From Betaproteobacteria bacterium (lineage in GTDB: Bacteria > Pseudomonadota > Gammaproteobacteria > Burkholderiales > Ga0077523), in the NCBI GenBank assembly GCA_016713305.1, contig JADJPK010000004.1:310001-374000 (forward strand): a stretch of 64,000 nt of DNA, read 5' to 3'. Positions 24,029-33,824 of the stretch are shown here, piece after piece. Under the pieces are notes generated by a model, which worked only from the letters and a program-made list of their open reading frames with translations, made no database searches and was not told the DNA's origin. Position 1 is the first letter of the stretch. Each line of letters opens with the position of its first letter. The position numbers and the translations under genes are program-made.

Positions 24029-26642
24029 TTCTCGTCGACTCCGGCGGGCTCTCGAAGGTACCGGAAGCTTCGTCGGTGGCCTGACTGCGTGGAATCACGA
24101 ACGTGAACACCGCGCCGCCGCCGTTACCGTTGGCCGCCCAGATTTCTCCGCCGTGACGGAGGACGATCTCGCGCGAGATGGCAAGCCCCAGTCCGGTGCC
24201 GCCTGCGCCGCTCTTGGTCTTGCTGCTCTGGATGAACTTGTCGAACACGGCTTCCAGTTCCTCTGCCGGGATGCCGATGCCCTCGTCCGCGACCATCACC
24301 TTGAGCGCGGATCGCCCGGCACCTGCGCCATCTTCCCGCGCTGCAAGGAATCCGTCGGAGACGGAAATGCGGATGGTCCTGCCCGCCGGCGTGAACTTGA
24401 GCGCGTTGGACAGCAGATTGCGGACGACCTGGCCTAACCGCATCACGTCGAACTCGGCTTTCGTGTCGGAGGTTTCGCAATCCAGCACGATGTGAACACC
24501 GCGTTCGCGGGCGACCACCTCCAGTTCCGAGATGACGTTGCGAATCACGTCCGCGATGTCGTTGGGCGTGACGTCGTACCTCATGTGCCCTGATTCCAGC
24601 TTCGCGAGATCCAGCAGGTCGTTGAGCAGAGCCAACAGACGGCTTCCGCTCAGTTCGATCCGCTGCAGGTACTGTTCGATGCGTCCGCTCGCGACGTCCT
24701 GGTCCCGGATCTTGATGAGCCCGATGCGGGCAAAGGACAGAATGGCGTGCATGGGCGTGCGCAGTTCGTGCGACATGTTGGCGAGGAATTCGGACTTCGC
24801 CCGGTTGGCGGACTCGGCCGAGTCCCTGGCGGTGATCAGCTCGGCAGTCCTGGCGCGTACCGTCTCCTCCAGTTCATCCCGGTGCTTCTGCGCCGCCTGC
24901 TCCGCGAGCTTGCGGTCGTGGATGTCCAGATTGTTGCCAACGACGTATTCGCTTCCGTCGGGCAACCGCACGTACTTCTTGGTCTTGAATATCCAGCGGC
25001 CCTTGGCGTCGCGCACTTCCACGGTGATGGTGCCGTGGGTAGCGAAGAGCGTGTCGTCCTCCTGCCACGACGCATCGGAAAACTCGCCGTCGAGAATGTC
25101 GTGATCGGTGCGGCCGAGCAACTCTTCCCGCCGGCGGCCGAGCAGCGAGCAGAACGCATCGTTCACCAGGATCCACCTGTGCTCCCGATCCTTCACATAG
25201 GCAGGATTGGGCATGGCGCTCAGAATGCCGTCGAGAAAGCGCCGGGCCGCCATGGCTTCGTGCTGCGCACCCTTGAGTTCGGTGATGTCGGTGAGAATGC
25301 CCGCGACGCCGCGGGTGCCATCGGGAAGCTGCAGCGGTGCCTTGGTCTTGAGCAGCCAGCGCTCCTCCGCACCGCCACGCAGATTGGTCTGCTCCAGGCG
25401 CATCACGGTGCCGGATTCGACGACCTGACGGTCCTCTTCCAGACGCTGGGCCGCAATGACGGGGTCCAGCACCGACCGGTCGTCCTCGCCGATCAACTGG
25501 CCCTTCGTTCTACCCATCAGCCGGGCGAAGGCGAGATTGACGTTGATCCAGCGGTGCCTTGCATCCTTGACGAAAATGGGATCGGGGATCGCATCCAGGA
25601 TGCCCTGCAGCAGCTTGCGCTCCGATTCCCGGTCGTCGAGCGCCTTCTCGACATCGGCATCTGCGCGCGTGAGCGAGACACGATAGAACCACGCGCCGAG
25701 GGCGACGAGCACGGTGACCCCAAGACCGGCCACCAGGATGACGATGGCGGGAACGTCCTGAATGGCTTCGCCGGGCGCTGCCAGCCGTCGCATCTCGACC
25801 TGCCAGACCTGCCCGCCGAAGCTGAGACGGCGAACGGCCGGCGCAGTGTCCGCGACGACCGGCGCGTGCGGCTTGGTGCCCGTATCGAAGACGGCCGTCC
25901 CGTCTTCGTGAGCGATGCGAAGCGCAATCGTGCCCGCCTCGGCATCCAGGCCGCTGCTCACCACGTCGCCCAGGACGACGGCGCCGTAGACCAGCCCGGC
26001 CACGCGTTTTCCGTGGCTGCCGGTGTCCGCTGCGAAGACCGGCAGAAAGAGGATGAGACCCGGGCGCCCATCCTGTACCAGTTGCACCTTGCGGGTGACC
26101 GCGAGCCGGCCTGATTCGATGGCCTGCCGCATGGCCCGTTCCCGCACCGGTTCTGCGCTCTGGTCGTACCCCAGGACGCGGCGCGCCGCTCCCGTCGACG
26201 GGGCAACCAGCGTGATGGGAAAGAACACGGGTTGACCGTCGTCGGGCCAGACGTGATATTCCTTGCCATGAACGGAGCGCAGCCGCGATTCGTGTCCTGA
26301 CAGGCCGTCCCGGGAAACCCGGTCCATGAAGCCCAGGGACCTCAGGCCGGTGAGGCGCTCGTCCTGGTGGAGTCCATCCACGAACGTGATCCATTTGTCG
26401 GGCGAGATCTCCCGGCTCGCCATGACGAAGCTCCGCGCAGCGCGCAGAAGATGCTCGTACTGGAGCAGCCGGTTGAACATCCGGTCGGACACCATGTCCG
26501 CGACGTGGCCGAAGTCCTGGCTTTTCGTGTCCCTTTCGTGGGTATGCGCGATCCACCACGCGCCCGCCGTGACGCACAGGCAGATCAGGGGCAGGACCCA
26601 GAACTGGCGCGACAGCTGGCGGCGGAACGACTGGAACGTCAT
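24006..26642 (-). CDS. CHASE-PAS-PAS sensor histidine kinase
   Basis: Membrane sensor kinase of 878 residues from the ATG at 26642. Order: TM1 (WVLPLICLCVTAGAWW), periplasmic CHASE domain (about 70-250; GFMDRVSRDG, YHVWPDDGQPVFFPIT), TM2 (AIVILVAGLGVTVLVALGAW), two PAS domains (DPIFVKDARHRWINVN; NPAYVKDREHRWILVN), HisKA with the phospho-accepting histidine in FLANMSHELRTPMHAIL, then HATPase-c with N, G1 and G2 boxes (NLLSNALKF, VADEGIGIP, GGTGLGLAI). There is no receiver domain and no adjacent response regulator, so it is an orphan kinase. CHASE domains sense small extracellular ligands. An earlier in-frame start at 26795 is possible but adds a proline/arginine-rich stretch. Confidence 0.88.
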   Translation of the reverse strand: MTFQSFRRQLSRQFWVLPLICLCVTAGAWWIAHTHERDTKSQDFGHVADMVSDRMFNRLLQYEHLLRAARSFVMASREISPDKWITFVDGLHQDERLTGLRSLGFMDRVSRDGLSGHESRLRSVHGKEYHVWPDDGQPVFFPITLVAPSTGAARRVLGYDQSAEPVRERAMRQAIESGRLAVTRKVQLVQDGRPGLILFLPVFAADTGSHGKRVAGLVYGAVVLGDVVSSGLDAEAGTIALRIAHEDGTAVFDTGTKPHAPVVADTAPAVRRLSFGGQVWQVEMRRLAAPGEAIQDVPAIVILVAGLGVTVLVALGAWFYRVSLTRADADVEKALDDRESERKLLQGILDAIPDPIFVKDARHRWINVNLAFARLMGRTKGQLIGEDDRSVLDPVIAAQRLEEDRQVVESGTVMRLEQTNLRGGAEERWLLKTKAPLQLPDGTRGVAGILTDITELKGAQHEAMAARRFLDGILSAMPNPAYVKDREHRWILVNDAFCSLLGRRREELLGRTDHDILDGEFSDASWQEDDTLFATHGTITVEVRDAKGRWIFKTKKYVRLPDGSEYVVGNNLDIHDRKLAEQAAQKHRDELEETVRARTAELITARDSAESANRAKSEFLANMSHELRTPMHAILSFARIGLIKIRDQDVASGRIEQYLQRIELSGSRLLALLNDLLDLAKLESGHMRYDVTPNDIADVIRNVISELEVVARERGVHIVLDCETSDTKAEFDVMRLGQVVRNLLSNALKFTPAGRTIRISVSDGFLAAREDGAGAGRSALKVMVADEGIGIPAEELEAVFDKFIQSSKTKSGAGGTGLGLAISREIVLRHGGEIWAANGNGGGAVFTFVIPRSQATDEASGTFESPPESTRITATGRG

Positions 26643-26894
26643 CGGTGAATCGGCGATCCGGAACAGGAGAACGAAAGAGCGTTGCCGCGACGGTCCGCCG
26701 CCGCGCGGGAGGGTCCGGCCGACAGGGCCCGGGTCCGGTCTGCGGCCATCGTTGCCGGCACTCGGGACCGTGATCCGCCGGCCGGTGGGCCGCAACCGGT
26801 TCCGCGCCGCAGAACCAGACTATCCGTGTCGGGTTAACGACGCGCTCGAACGCGACTTGAGGGCGGGACATCCGTCCATGCGACCGCGGCCCGC

Positions 26895-28061
26895 TCAATA
26901 GGACTTCGGCAGGCCCAGCACCTTTTCGGCGATGAAGCAGAGCACCAGATGCGGGCTCACGGGAGCGATCCGGGGGATCATCGCCTCCCGCAGATAACGC
27001 TCGATGTGGTACTCCTTGGCGTAGCCCATGCCGCCGTGCGAGAGCATCGCCTGCTCGCAGGCATGGAAGCACGCTTCGGCGGCGAGGTACTTGGCCGCAT
27101 TCGCCTCCGCCCCGCACGGCTTTCCGGCGTCGTAGAGGCTGGCGGCCTTGAACGTCATGAGGTTGGCGGCTTCGAGATCCATCCAGCAGCGGGCCAGAGG
27201 ATGCTGGATCGCCTAGTTGCGGCCGATCGGCCGGTCGAAGACCACGCGCTCGTTGGCATAGTCCACCGCACGCGCCAGGGCTGCCCGCCCCAGGCCGATC
27301 GCCTCGGCGGCGATGAGGATGCGCTCCGGATTGAGGCCATGCAGGATGTAGTCGAAGCCTTTCCCGTCCTCGCCGATCCGGTCGGCCTCCGGGACGGGGA
27401 GCTCCTCGATGAACAGCATGTTCGAATCCACCGCCTTGCGGCCCATCTTCTCGATCTCGCGCACCTCCACGAACTGCCGGTCGAGCGCGGTGTAGAAGAG
27501 CGACAGACCCTGCGTGGGCTTGTCCACGGTCTCGATCGGCTGGGTGCGCGCCAGGATCAGCATCCTTTGCGACACCTGGGCCGTGGAGATCCAGATCTTG
27601 CGTCCCCGCAACACGTAGCGGTCGCCCTCGCGGCGGGCCACGGTCTCGATCCTTGCGGTATTCAATCCGGCGTTGGGTTCTGTCACCGCGAAGCACGCCT
27701 TCTCCGCGCCGCGGATGAGCGGCGGGAGCCAGCGCTGCTTCTGTTCTTCGGATCCGAACACCACGACGGGGTTGAGCCCGAAGATGTTCATGTGGATGGC
27801 CGATGCGCCGGAGTACCCTGCGCCTGACTCGCTCACCGCCTGCATCATCAGTGCGGCTTCGACGATGCCCAGCCCTGCGCCACCGTATCGCTGCGGCATG
27901 GCGATGCCGAGCCAGCCGTCACGCGCGACGGCGGCGTGGAAATCTTCGGGAAATCCGCCCAGACGGTCACGTTCGAGCCAGTACGACGCGTCGAAACCTT
28001 CGCACAGACGCAGAACGGCCTCGCGAATCGCGTTCTGCTCCGGCGAGAACTCGAAGTCCAC
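26895..28061 (-). pseudogene. Acyl-CoA dehydrogenase interrupted by an in-frame amber codon
   Basis: Flavoprotein of the acyl-CoA dehydrogenase family, 388 codons, removing two hydrogens from an acyl-CoA to give a 2-enoyl-CoA. N-terminal, middle (CFAVTEPNAGLNT, KIWISTAQVS) and C-terminal (ANLMTFKAASLYD, MLSHGGMGYAKEYHIERYLRE) domains are present in one frame. At codon 283 (27213-27215) the reading is GRPIGRN-stop-AIQHPLARC, where the family has glutamine (NQAIQHPLA): a single CAG to TAG change. As read, the product lacks the C-terminal quarter, including part of the substrate and FAD site. It may be a true nonsense mutation, a sequencing error or a suppressed stop. It precedes no gene in tight overlap but sits 7 bases after the CoA transferase gene. 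Confidence 0.85.
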
Positions 28062-28068
28062 GGCGGCG

Positions 28069-29265
28069 TCAGTCCTGGGCGCGGCGGATCACGCGCCGCT
28101 CCAGCATCGAGGCGACTTCGTGCTCCGAGTAGCCGGCCTCGCGGAGAACCTCCTCCGAATGCTCGCCATGCCGTGCCGCGGGCGAGCGTTCGCCGGGGGG
28201 CGTGGCGGACCATCCGGTGGGCGTGCGCGGAGCGAATACTTCACCTTCGGTCGGATGCGCCTCGCGTTCAATAAAACCGGTGGCTTGCAGATGCGGATCT
28301 TCGAGCAGATCGGCAACCGTGTGCATCGGTGCCACGGGAATGTCGATGGACTCGAGCAGCGCGACCCACTCCCCGGTCGTGCGCTGCTTCAGGATGCCGG
28401 CGAGGAATTCGTATACCTCAGCAATGTGCTGGGCGCGCTGGCCATGGGAGGCGAAGCGTCCGTCGTCGATGAGATCCGGCCGGCCGATCGCCTGGAGGAA
28501 CGCACGCCACTGCTTGTCGTTGTAGACCAGCACGCACAGGTGCCCGTCGCGGGTCGCGTAGGGCCGCCGGTGCGCGAGCCGGGCATAGCCCGTCCCGCCG
28601 ATCGGGGGCGCGTAGGACATTCCCGCCAGGTGATCGCCCAGCACGAAGTGGGCGACCGACTCGAACATGGGCACTTCCACGGACTGGCCTGCCCCCGTCC
28701 GTTCGCGCGCGAACAGCGCCGCGGTCACCGCGTAGACGAGGTGCAGGCCGGTCAGCCGGTCGGCCATGTTCACCGGTACGTAGCTGGGCGGCTGTGCCCC
28801 GTCGCGCGCGTTCAGCCAGGCAAGACCGGTGATGCCCTGGATCAGGTCGTCGTAGGCCGCCTTCGGAGCATAGGGACCGCTCTGCGAGTAGCCGTAGGCA
28901 CCCACGTAAAGGATGCGCGGATTCACGGCCTTCACGGATTCGTAGGACAAACCCAGGCGCGCCATGGCTTGCGGGCGCACGTTGTAGACCAGGACATCCG
29001 CGTCCCGCACCAGACGCAGCATCGCCTCGAGCCCGTCGGGTTGCTTGAGATCCAGCACGATGTTGCGCTTGCCGCGGTTCAGATGCATGAAGAGATGCCC
29101 CATGCGTCGCGATTTCATCGGCCCGACGTCGCGCATGTTGTCGCCTTCGGGCGGCTCGACCTTGATGACGTCCGCCCCCAGTTCCGCGAGGATCTGGGTG
29201 GCGAACGGTCCCATCACGACAGTGGTGAGATCGAGGATCTTGACCCCGGAAAGCGGACCGGCCAT
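28069..29265 (-). CDS. CaiB/BaiF family (family III) CoA transferase
   Basis: Transfers CoA from an acyl-CoA to a carboxylic acid; 398 residues. N-terminal SGVKILDLTTVVMGPFATQILAELGADVIKVE (as two parts: ILDLTTVVMGPFATQ and LAELGADVIKVEPP) is diagnostic. The catalytic aspartate is in VNMADRLTGLH, and FERTGAGQSVEV-like sequence follows (RERTGAGQSVEVPM). AGGAG lies just before the ATG at 29265, which fixes the start; the open frame upstream is not family-like. It lies directly upstream of the acyl-CoA dehydrogenase on the same strand (7 bases), suggesting activation then dehydrogenation of one organic acid, with the Bug receptor gene just ahead for uptake. Confidence 0.88.
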   Translation of the reverse strand: MAGPLSGVKILDLTTVVMGPFATQILAELGADVIKVEPPEGDNMRDVGPMKSRRMGHLFMHLNRGKRNIVLDLKQPDGLEAMLRLVRDADVLVYNVRPQAMARLGLSYESVKAVNPRILYVGAYGYSQSGPYAPKAAYDDLIQGITGLAWLNARDGAQPPSYVPVNMADRLTGLHLVYAVTAALFARERTGAGQSVEVPMFESVAHFVLGDHLAGMSYAPPIGGTGYARLAHRRPYATRDGHLCVLVYNDKQWRAFLQAIGRPDLIDDGRFASHGQRAQHIAEVYEFLAGILKQRTTGEWVALLESIDIPVAPMHTVADLLEDPHLQATGFIEREAHPTEGEVFAPRTPTGWSATPPGERSPAARHGEHSEEVLREAGYSEHEVASMLERRVIRRAQD

Positions 29266-29320
29266 GTGTTCGTTACTCCTGGTTGAGTGCGATGAAGGGG
29301 GTGGGTCCGGGGCGCGGCCG

Positions 29321-30307
29321 TCACTCGGGCCTGATGCCGGCGTCGCGAACCAGACGCCCCCAGTAGTCGAGCTGGTTGCGTACGTATGCCGCAAAGTCCT
29401 GGGGACCCAACGGGTCGACTTCGAAGCCGATGGAGGCCAGGCGCGACTTCACGTCGGGTCTCGCCAGGACGGCCAAGGTCTCCCGCGCCAGCCGCTGGAC
29501 GATCTCGGGCGGGGTGCCCGCAGGCGCAAACAGGCCGTTCCACGAAGTGACGTCGAATCCCTTCACGGATTCCCCCAGAGGGGGAGCGTCCGGAACCAGG
29601 GAAGACCGCTTCGCGGTGGTCACCGCCAGCACCTTGAGCCGTCCGGCCGTCACGTGGGGCATGGCCGTGGCGAAATCCGCCACCATGACCTGCACCTGGC
29701 CGGAGGCCACGTCCAGGATGGCCTGGGGACTGGCCTTGTAATAGACACCGACCATCGACACGTGCCCCAGAACGTTGAGGCTCTCGGCGGCCACGAGCGA
29801 GGTGCTGCTGGCCGAAGCGTAGGTGAGCTTGCCGGGATTCGCCTTGGCATAGCTCAGGAAACCGGCGGTCGACCGGACCGGAAGCTGACCGTTCACCACC
29901 AGCATGAACGGAAGCGTGGCCGTGCGCGCAATCGGCTCGAAGTCCTTGATCGGATCGTAGGGCAGGGTCCGGAACAGATGCGGGTTGGCGGAGTGCGTCG
30001 TGTTGGTCGTGACGAACAGCGTGTACCCGTCGGGCGCACTGCGCGCGACGTGCTGGGCGGCGATCTGGCCCAGGCCGCCCGCCTTGTTCTCGACCACCAC
30101 GCTCTGCCCCAGACGCGGAGAGAGTTCCTGGGCGAGCAGCCGTGCCATGGTGTCCGTGGCGCTTCCCGCCGCAAAGGGCACGACCAGGCGCACGGTCCGC
30201 GACGGATAGGCGTCCGCCGCGAAGACGGAGACCGCAAGGGACATCGCTGCAACGAACGCGGCTGCACATCGGCAGGCCCGCGACAGCCGTTGACGCAAGC
30301 GGTGCAC
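29321..30307 (-). CDS. Bug-type tripartite tricarboxylate transporter receptor
   Basis: Periplasmic receptor of the Bug/TctC family, 328 residues, binding carboxylates or related compounds. The signal peptide runs to VFAADAYPSR, then VRLVVPFAAGSATDTMARLLAQ, split as VRLVVPFAAGSATD and TMARLLAQELS, and GQSVVVENKAGG are family motifs. GVYYKASPQAILDVASGQV forms part of the ligand clamp. GTG at 30307 preceded by GGAGGAG gives the normal family length, whereas the open frame runs 92 codons further. No TctA/B membrane genes are nearby, as is common for these receptors. The context (CoA transferase, acyl-CoA dehydrogenase) suggests an organic acid ligand. Confidence 0.88.
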   Translation of the reverse strand: MHRLRQRLSRACRCAAAFVAAMSLAVSVFAADAYPSRTVRLVVPFAAGSATDTMARLLAQELSPRLGQSVVVENKAGGLGQIAAQHVARSAPDGYTLFVTTNTTHSANPHLFRTLPYDPIKDFEPIARTATLPFMLVVNGQLPVRSTAGFLSYAKANPGKLTYASASSTSLVAAESLNVLGHVSMVGVYYKASPQAILDVASGQVQVMVADFATAMPHVTAGRLKVLAVTTAKRSSLVPDAPPLGESVKGFDVTSWNGLFAPAGTPPEIVQRLARETLAVLARPDVKSRLASIGFEVDPLGPQDFAAYVRNQLDYWGRLVRDAGIRPE

Positions 30308-30310
30308 GTT

Positions 30311-30317
30311 CTCCTCC
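30311..30317 (-). promoter_or_regulatory. Ribosome-binding site deciding the Bug receptor start
   Basis: GGAGGAG on the minus strand, three bases before the GTG at 30307. It outweighs the longer open frame that begins at 30583. Confidence 0.6.
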
Positions 30318-30488
30318 ACGGATGAGGTCCCGGTGACGCTACGGCGCCCGGGATCGGTTGATGTCGGTCCGGCCGATTCTACGGGCACCCGCTCCCCGCG
30401 CGGCGCGACACCGCGAAACGGCCGGATGGTGCGGTCGCATCGCGGGCTGCCGCACCGCCGCCGCGACTGCGCGCGGATCGGCATTTCC

Positions 30489-32762
30489 TCACGGGCGCCC
30501 GAGGAACAAGTACAGGGCGTCCGGACCCGTCTCGGCGTGTCCCCAGGCGAGATACACCGGGCCAAGCGCGGTATCCGCCGCAAGAAAGAGCGATGCCGCG
30601 ACGATCAGTCCGCGCGCGTCAGGGCTGCTGTCCAGACGCTTGTACATGTTCCCCGCCTCCAGCGATCCGCCCCAGTACAGACCGTCGGCGAAGGCGGGAA
30701 TGCGGTCGAGCCGGTGCCAGTAGATCACACGCCCGATCGCGAACGATTCTCCGACGTACCGGCCGATCTGGTGACCCGACAGATTGAACAGGCCACCCAG
30801 ACCATAGACATCGTGAAACGGCAGACTTCCCGAAAGGGCCTTGCCGCCGCGCAGGCCGACGAGAAACTGGTGGTTGCGATAGCCGAAGGCGTGCGCCGCA
30901 TCGAGATCGGCCCGGACGTACTGCCGGTCTGCGCCGAGCGCCGCAAGCGAGCGCAGGATTCCCGCCGTCGCGATGGTCCCCTGCCCCGGGAAATTGATGT
31001 TGTCGAGCGTGTCGTAGTGACCGCGCAGCGACACGTTGCCGACCTCGGCGTCCAGCGGACTGAACAGTGGGAGGGCGACCGAAGGCGTGGCCGAAGCGCT
31101 GCCGCGATAGACGCCGGCACGGATCTCTCCCCATTGATCGAGGCTCGCTCCCGCGTCGAGGCCGATACCGGCGCGGCGCACCTGGTACTGAGCCACACGC
31201 GTCTCGCCCGCGTAGAGGTCGAAGACGCTTTGCGAAATCTCCACCCGCGGCGCGACGAACCATCGGCCTCGCAAGTCGAGGGGCTGATGGAACTCCGACA
31301 CGAGGGAAGGATTGAAGCCGAGCTGCAGCCGGTTGCGCCACTCGCCCCCCAGCCGGTTGAGCCAGGTCATCGCATGGAAGAGCCGCAGGCTGAATCGCCC
31401 CTCCCCCTCGAAGTCACTCGACAGGGCAAGCCCCACCCGTACGTAGTTGGGGCCCCGCGCCTTGTCGCGCGTCTCGACCACCAGCGTGCGCTCGCCGTCG
31501 CGGTCCACGAAGTGATAGTCGACACGGTCGAGATCACCCCGGCCGAAGAGCCTGGCCACGCGACCGACCAGCTTCTCGTCCGAAGGGATCGTGCCTTCCT
31601 CGGTCCGGATCGAGGCCTCCACCGCCTGCGGATTCACGAACTTGAGACCGCTCGTGTCGACGGCGAGACGGCGGGCCGCAGCCGACACTCTCGCGCGGTC
31701 GACCTGGGCCAGGCGGTAGGCCTCGTAGTCCTGGGCGCGCATGCTCAGGCGCTGAAGGAAATCCGCGTGCCTTCTGGCCGCCGCTTCGCCTCGCGGAATG
31801 ATGTCCTTCGCGCGGGCGAACTCCAGAGCGCTGAAACCTGCCAGGTCCGGCTCGACCAGCAGATCGCCCTGCCTGAGTTCCGATAGAGACCGGCGCACGT
31901 TCTGCTCGGTCAGGATGTTGATCATCTGGACCGACACGCCCAGGACGCTCTGCAACTCCTCGCGCTTGAGGAGCTTGGTGCCGAGGTTCACCGCGATCAC
32001 GATGTCCGCGCCCATGGCGCGCACCACGTCCACCGGCAGATTGCGGACGAGCCCGCCGTCCAGCAGCACGCGTCCGTCGATCTCCTCGGGAGAGACAATG
32101 CCGGGCACCGACATGCTGGCCCGCATGGCACGGGCGAGATCGCCCCGCGACAGGACGACCGCTTCGCCGGTCTCGATGTCCGTGGCCACCGCCCGGAATG
32201 GAATGGGCAGCCGGTCGAAATCCCCGTTGGCAGGCTCCTGCACGAACGAGCGCAGGGTCGCGAGCATCTGCTGACCGCTGATGGCGCCCTTGGGCAGCAC
32301 CGGCAGGCCGCGGCTCACGCCCAGTTCCAGGCTCCACAGGCCCACGGAATCGAGCTGCTTGTGCAGCAGGGACTGTTCGCTTCGCGCAGGCGCATCGCGG
32401 AAAACGCGATCCCACTGCGTTTCGCGCAGCCTGCGCTCCATCTCCTCGGGGGTCATCCCGCTGGCGTAGGCCGCGCCCACGATCGCCCCCATGCTCGTGC
32501 CCGCGATGCAGTCGACGGGAATGCGCAGTTCCTCGATGACCCGCAGCACGCCGACGTGCGCCAGACCGAGCGCGCCTCCTCCGGAAAGCACAAGCCCGAT
32601 CCGCGGGCGCGGCGGATCAGGCACGTCGCGGCAGGCATGCGAACTGCCCGGAAGGAGCACGGCCGTGACCATGGCGATCCCCGCGGCAAGCCCACGAATC
32701 GTGCGGGAATGCGAAAGCCGGCCGCCGCCCGTCCCGCTCCCCCGGCGGCACTTATAATTCAT
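30489..32762 (-). CDS. Patatin-like phospholipase with POTRA and outer-membrane barrel (type Vd autotransporter)
   Basis: A 757-residue exported protein. A signal segment (TIRGLAAGIAMVTAVLLPG) precedes a patatin domain with the glycine-rich oxyanion loop LSGGGALGLAHVG, nucleophile S90 in GTSMG and the dyad aspartate D235 in LLDGGLVRN. A POTRA-like region (about 380-440) and a C-terminal 16-strand-type barrel of the bacterial surface antigen family follow, ending in LYLFLGRP. This order matches PlpD of Pseudomonas, a self-secreted lipase. It is likely to carry a lipolytic domain to the cell surface. Divergent from the enoyl-CoA hydratase gene with only 33 bases between starts, so promoters must overlap. 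Confidence 0.86.
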   Translation of the reverse strand: MNYKCRRGSGTGGGRLSHSRTIRGLAAGIAMVTAVLLPGSSHACRDVPDPPRPRIGLVLSGGGALGLAHVGVLRVIEELRIPVDCIAGTSMGAIVGAAYASGMTPEEMERRLRETQWDRVFRDAPARSEQSLLHKQLDSVGLWSLELGVSRGLPVLPKGAISGQQMLATLRSFVQEPANGDFDRLPIPFRAVATDIETGEAVVLSRGDLARAMRASMSVPGIVSPEEIDGRVLLDGGLVRNLPVDVVRAMGADIVIAVNLGTKLLKREELQSVLGVSVQMINILTEQNVRRSLSELRQGDLLVEPDLAGFSALEFARAKDIIPRGEAAARRHADFLQRLSMRAQDYEAYRLAQVDRARVSAAARRLAVDTSGLKFVNPQAVEASIRTEEGTIPSDEKLVGRVARLFGRGDLDRVDYHFVDRDGERTLVVETRDKARGPNYVRVGLALSSDFEGEGRFSLRLFHAMTWLNRLGGEWRNRLQLGFNPSLVSEFHQPLDLRGRWFVAPRVEISQSVFDLYAGETRVAQYQVRRAGIGLDAGASLDQWGEIRAGVYRGSASATPSVALPLFSPLDAEVGNVSLRGHYDTLDNINFPGQGTIATAGILRSLAALGADRQYVRADLDAAHAFGYRNHQFLVGLRGGKALSGSLPFHDVYGLGGLFNLSGHQIGRYVGESFAIGRVIYWHRLDRIPAFADGLYWGGSLEAGNMYKRLDSSPDARGLIVAASLFLAADTALGPVYLAWGHAETGPDALYLFLGRP

Positions 32763-32795
32763 CGCTCGTCACCCGCTCACTCGAGGGTAGCTTTC

Positions 32796-33606
32796 ATGTC
32801 CACCATTGCCGACGCACCGGCGACCACCGCCGAGCCGATCCTGCTGAAATCGGTCTCCCACGGAATCGCCACCCTGACGCTGAACAGACCCAAGCAGTAC
32901 AACGCGCTGTCCTGCGGGATGCTAACCGAACTGCAGGACGCCCTCGATGCGGCGGCCAAGGACCCCGCCGTGCGCGTCATCGTGATCGCGGGCAACGGGC
33001 CGGCCTTCTGCGCCGGGCACGACCTCAAGGAAATGCGGGGCAATCCACGCAAGGACTTCTACGACGAACTGTTTGCCCAGTGCAGCCGCTTCATGCTGAC
33101 CATCGCCGCGCAACCGCAACCGGTGATCGCCCGCATTCACGGCATCGCCACCGCGGCGGGCTGCCAGCTCGTCGCTGCCTGCGACCTGGCCATCGCGTCG
33201 GACAACGCGAAATTCGCGACATCGGGCATCAACGTCGGTCTGTTCTGCTCCACGCCCGCCGTCGCGCTGTCGCGCAATCTGTCCCGCAAGCGCGCGATGG
33301 AAATGCTGCTGACGGGCGAATTCATCGACGCTGCCACGGCCAAGGATTTCGGCCTGGTGAATCGCGTCGTCCCGCTCGATCGGCTCGACGCCGAGGTGAA
33401 GATCCTGGCGGATGCCATCATCGCCAAAGAGCCCGGTGGCCGTGGCGGCAGGCAAGAAGATGTTCTATCCGCAGCTCGAGGTCGGCATGGAGGACGCCTA
33501 CAAGCAGGCCGCCGAGGTGATGGCCTGCAACATGATGGCCGAGGACGCCGGCGAAGGCATCGACGCGTTCATCGGCAAGCGTCCGCCCGTATGGAAAGGT
33601 CGATGA
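32796..33606 (+). pseudogene. Enoyl-CoA hydratase, frameshifted near 33427
   Basis: Crotonase-fold protein converting 2-enoyl-CoA to 3-hydroxyacyl-CoA, about 270 residues. Oxyanion-hole motifs are AFCAGHDLKEM and GIATAAGCQLVAACDLAIA. The match runs from 32796 to about 33425, then continues in the +1 frame (SPVAVAAGKKMFYPQLEVG to VWKGR at 33606). The sequence gccAAAgagccc at 33424-33434 needs one A fewer to read AKSPVAVAAGKK. As read, the C-terminal helix region is lost. A homopolymer-type single-base insertion, real or technical, explains it. The corrected stop overlaps the next gene (ATGA). Confidence 0.82.
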
Positions 33607-33824
33607 GCGCCCCGTCCATGGCCGAAACGCCAGCCAAACGCGCCTCCCTCTTCACCGTCGCCAAGGCGGTCCTGTGGAGCTTCCTCGGCATCCGGCGCAA
33701 GAGCGACATGCAGTCGGATATCGTCAAGATCACGCCGCTTCAGGTGGTGGTGGTGGGCGTCATCTGTGCGGCGATCTTCGTCGCCTCGCTCGTCACCTTC
33801 GTCCACTTCATCACGGCCAAGTGA
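33603..33824 (+). CDS. DUF2970 small membrane protein
   Basis: A 73-residue protein with the DUF2970 pattern: KAVLWSFLGIRRKSD, then one membrane helix (LQVVVVGVICAAIFVASLVTF split after FVAS). The family is common in betaproteobacteria, and its function is unknown. The ATG at 33603 overlaps the enoyl-CoA hydratase stop and its own stop overlaps the GTG of the following Sel1 gene, so all three are translationally chained. Confidence 0.8.
   Translation: MSAPSMAETPAKRASLFTVAKAVLWSFLGIRRKSDMQSDIVKITPLQVVVVGVICAAIFVASLVTFVHFITAK

Noticed and set aside
26895..27182. Separate short protein after the acyl-CoA dehydrogenase stop
   Set aside because: It is in the same frame and supplies exactly the missing C-terminal quarter of the family.
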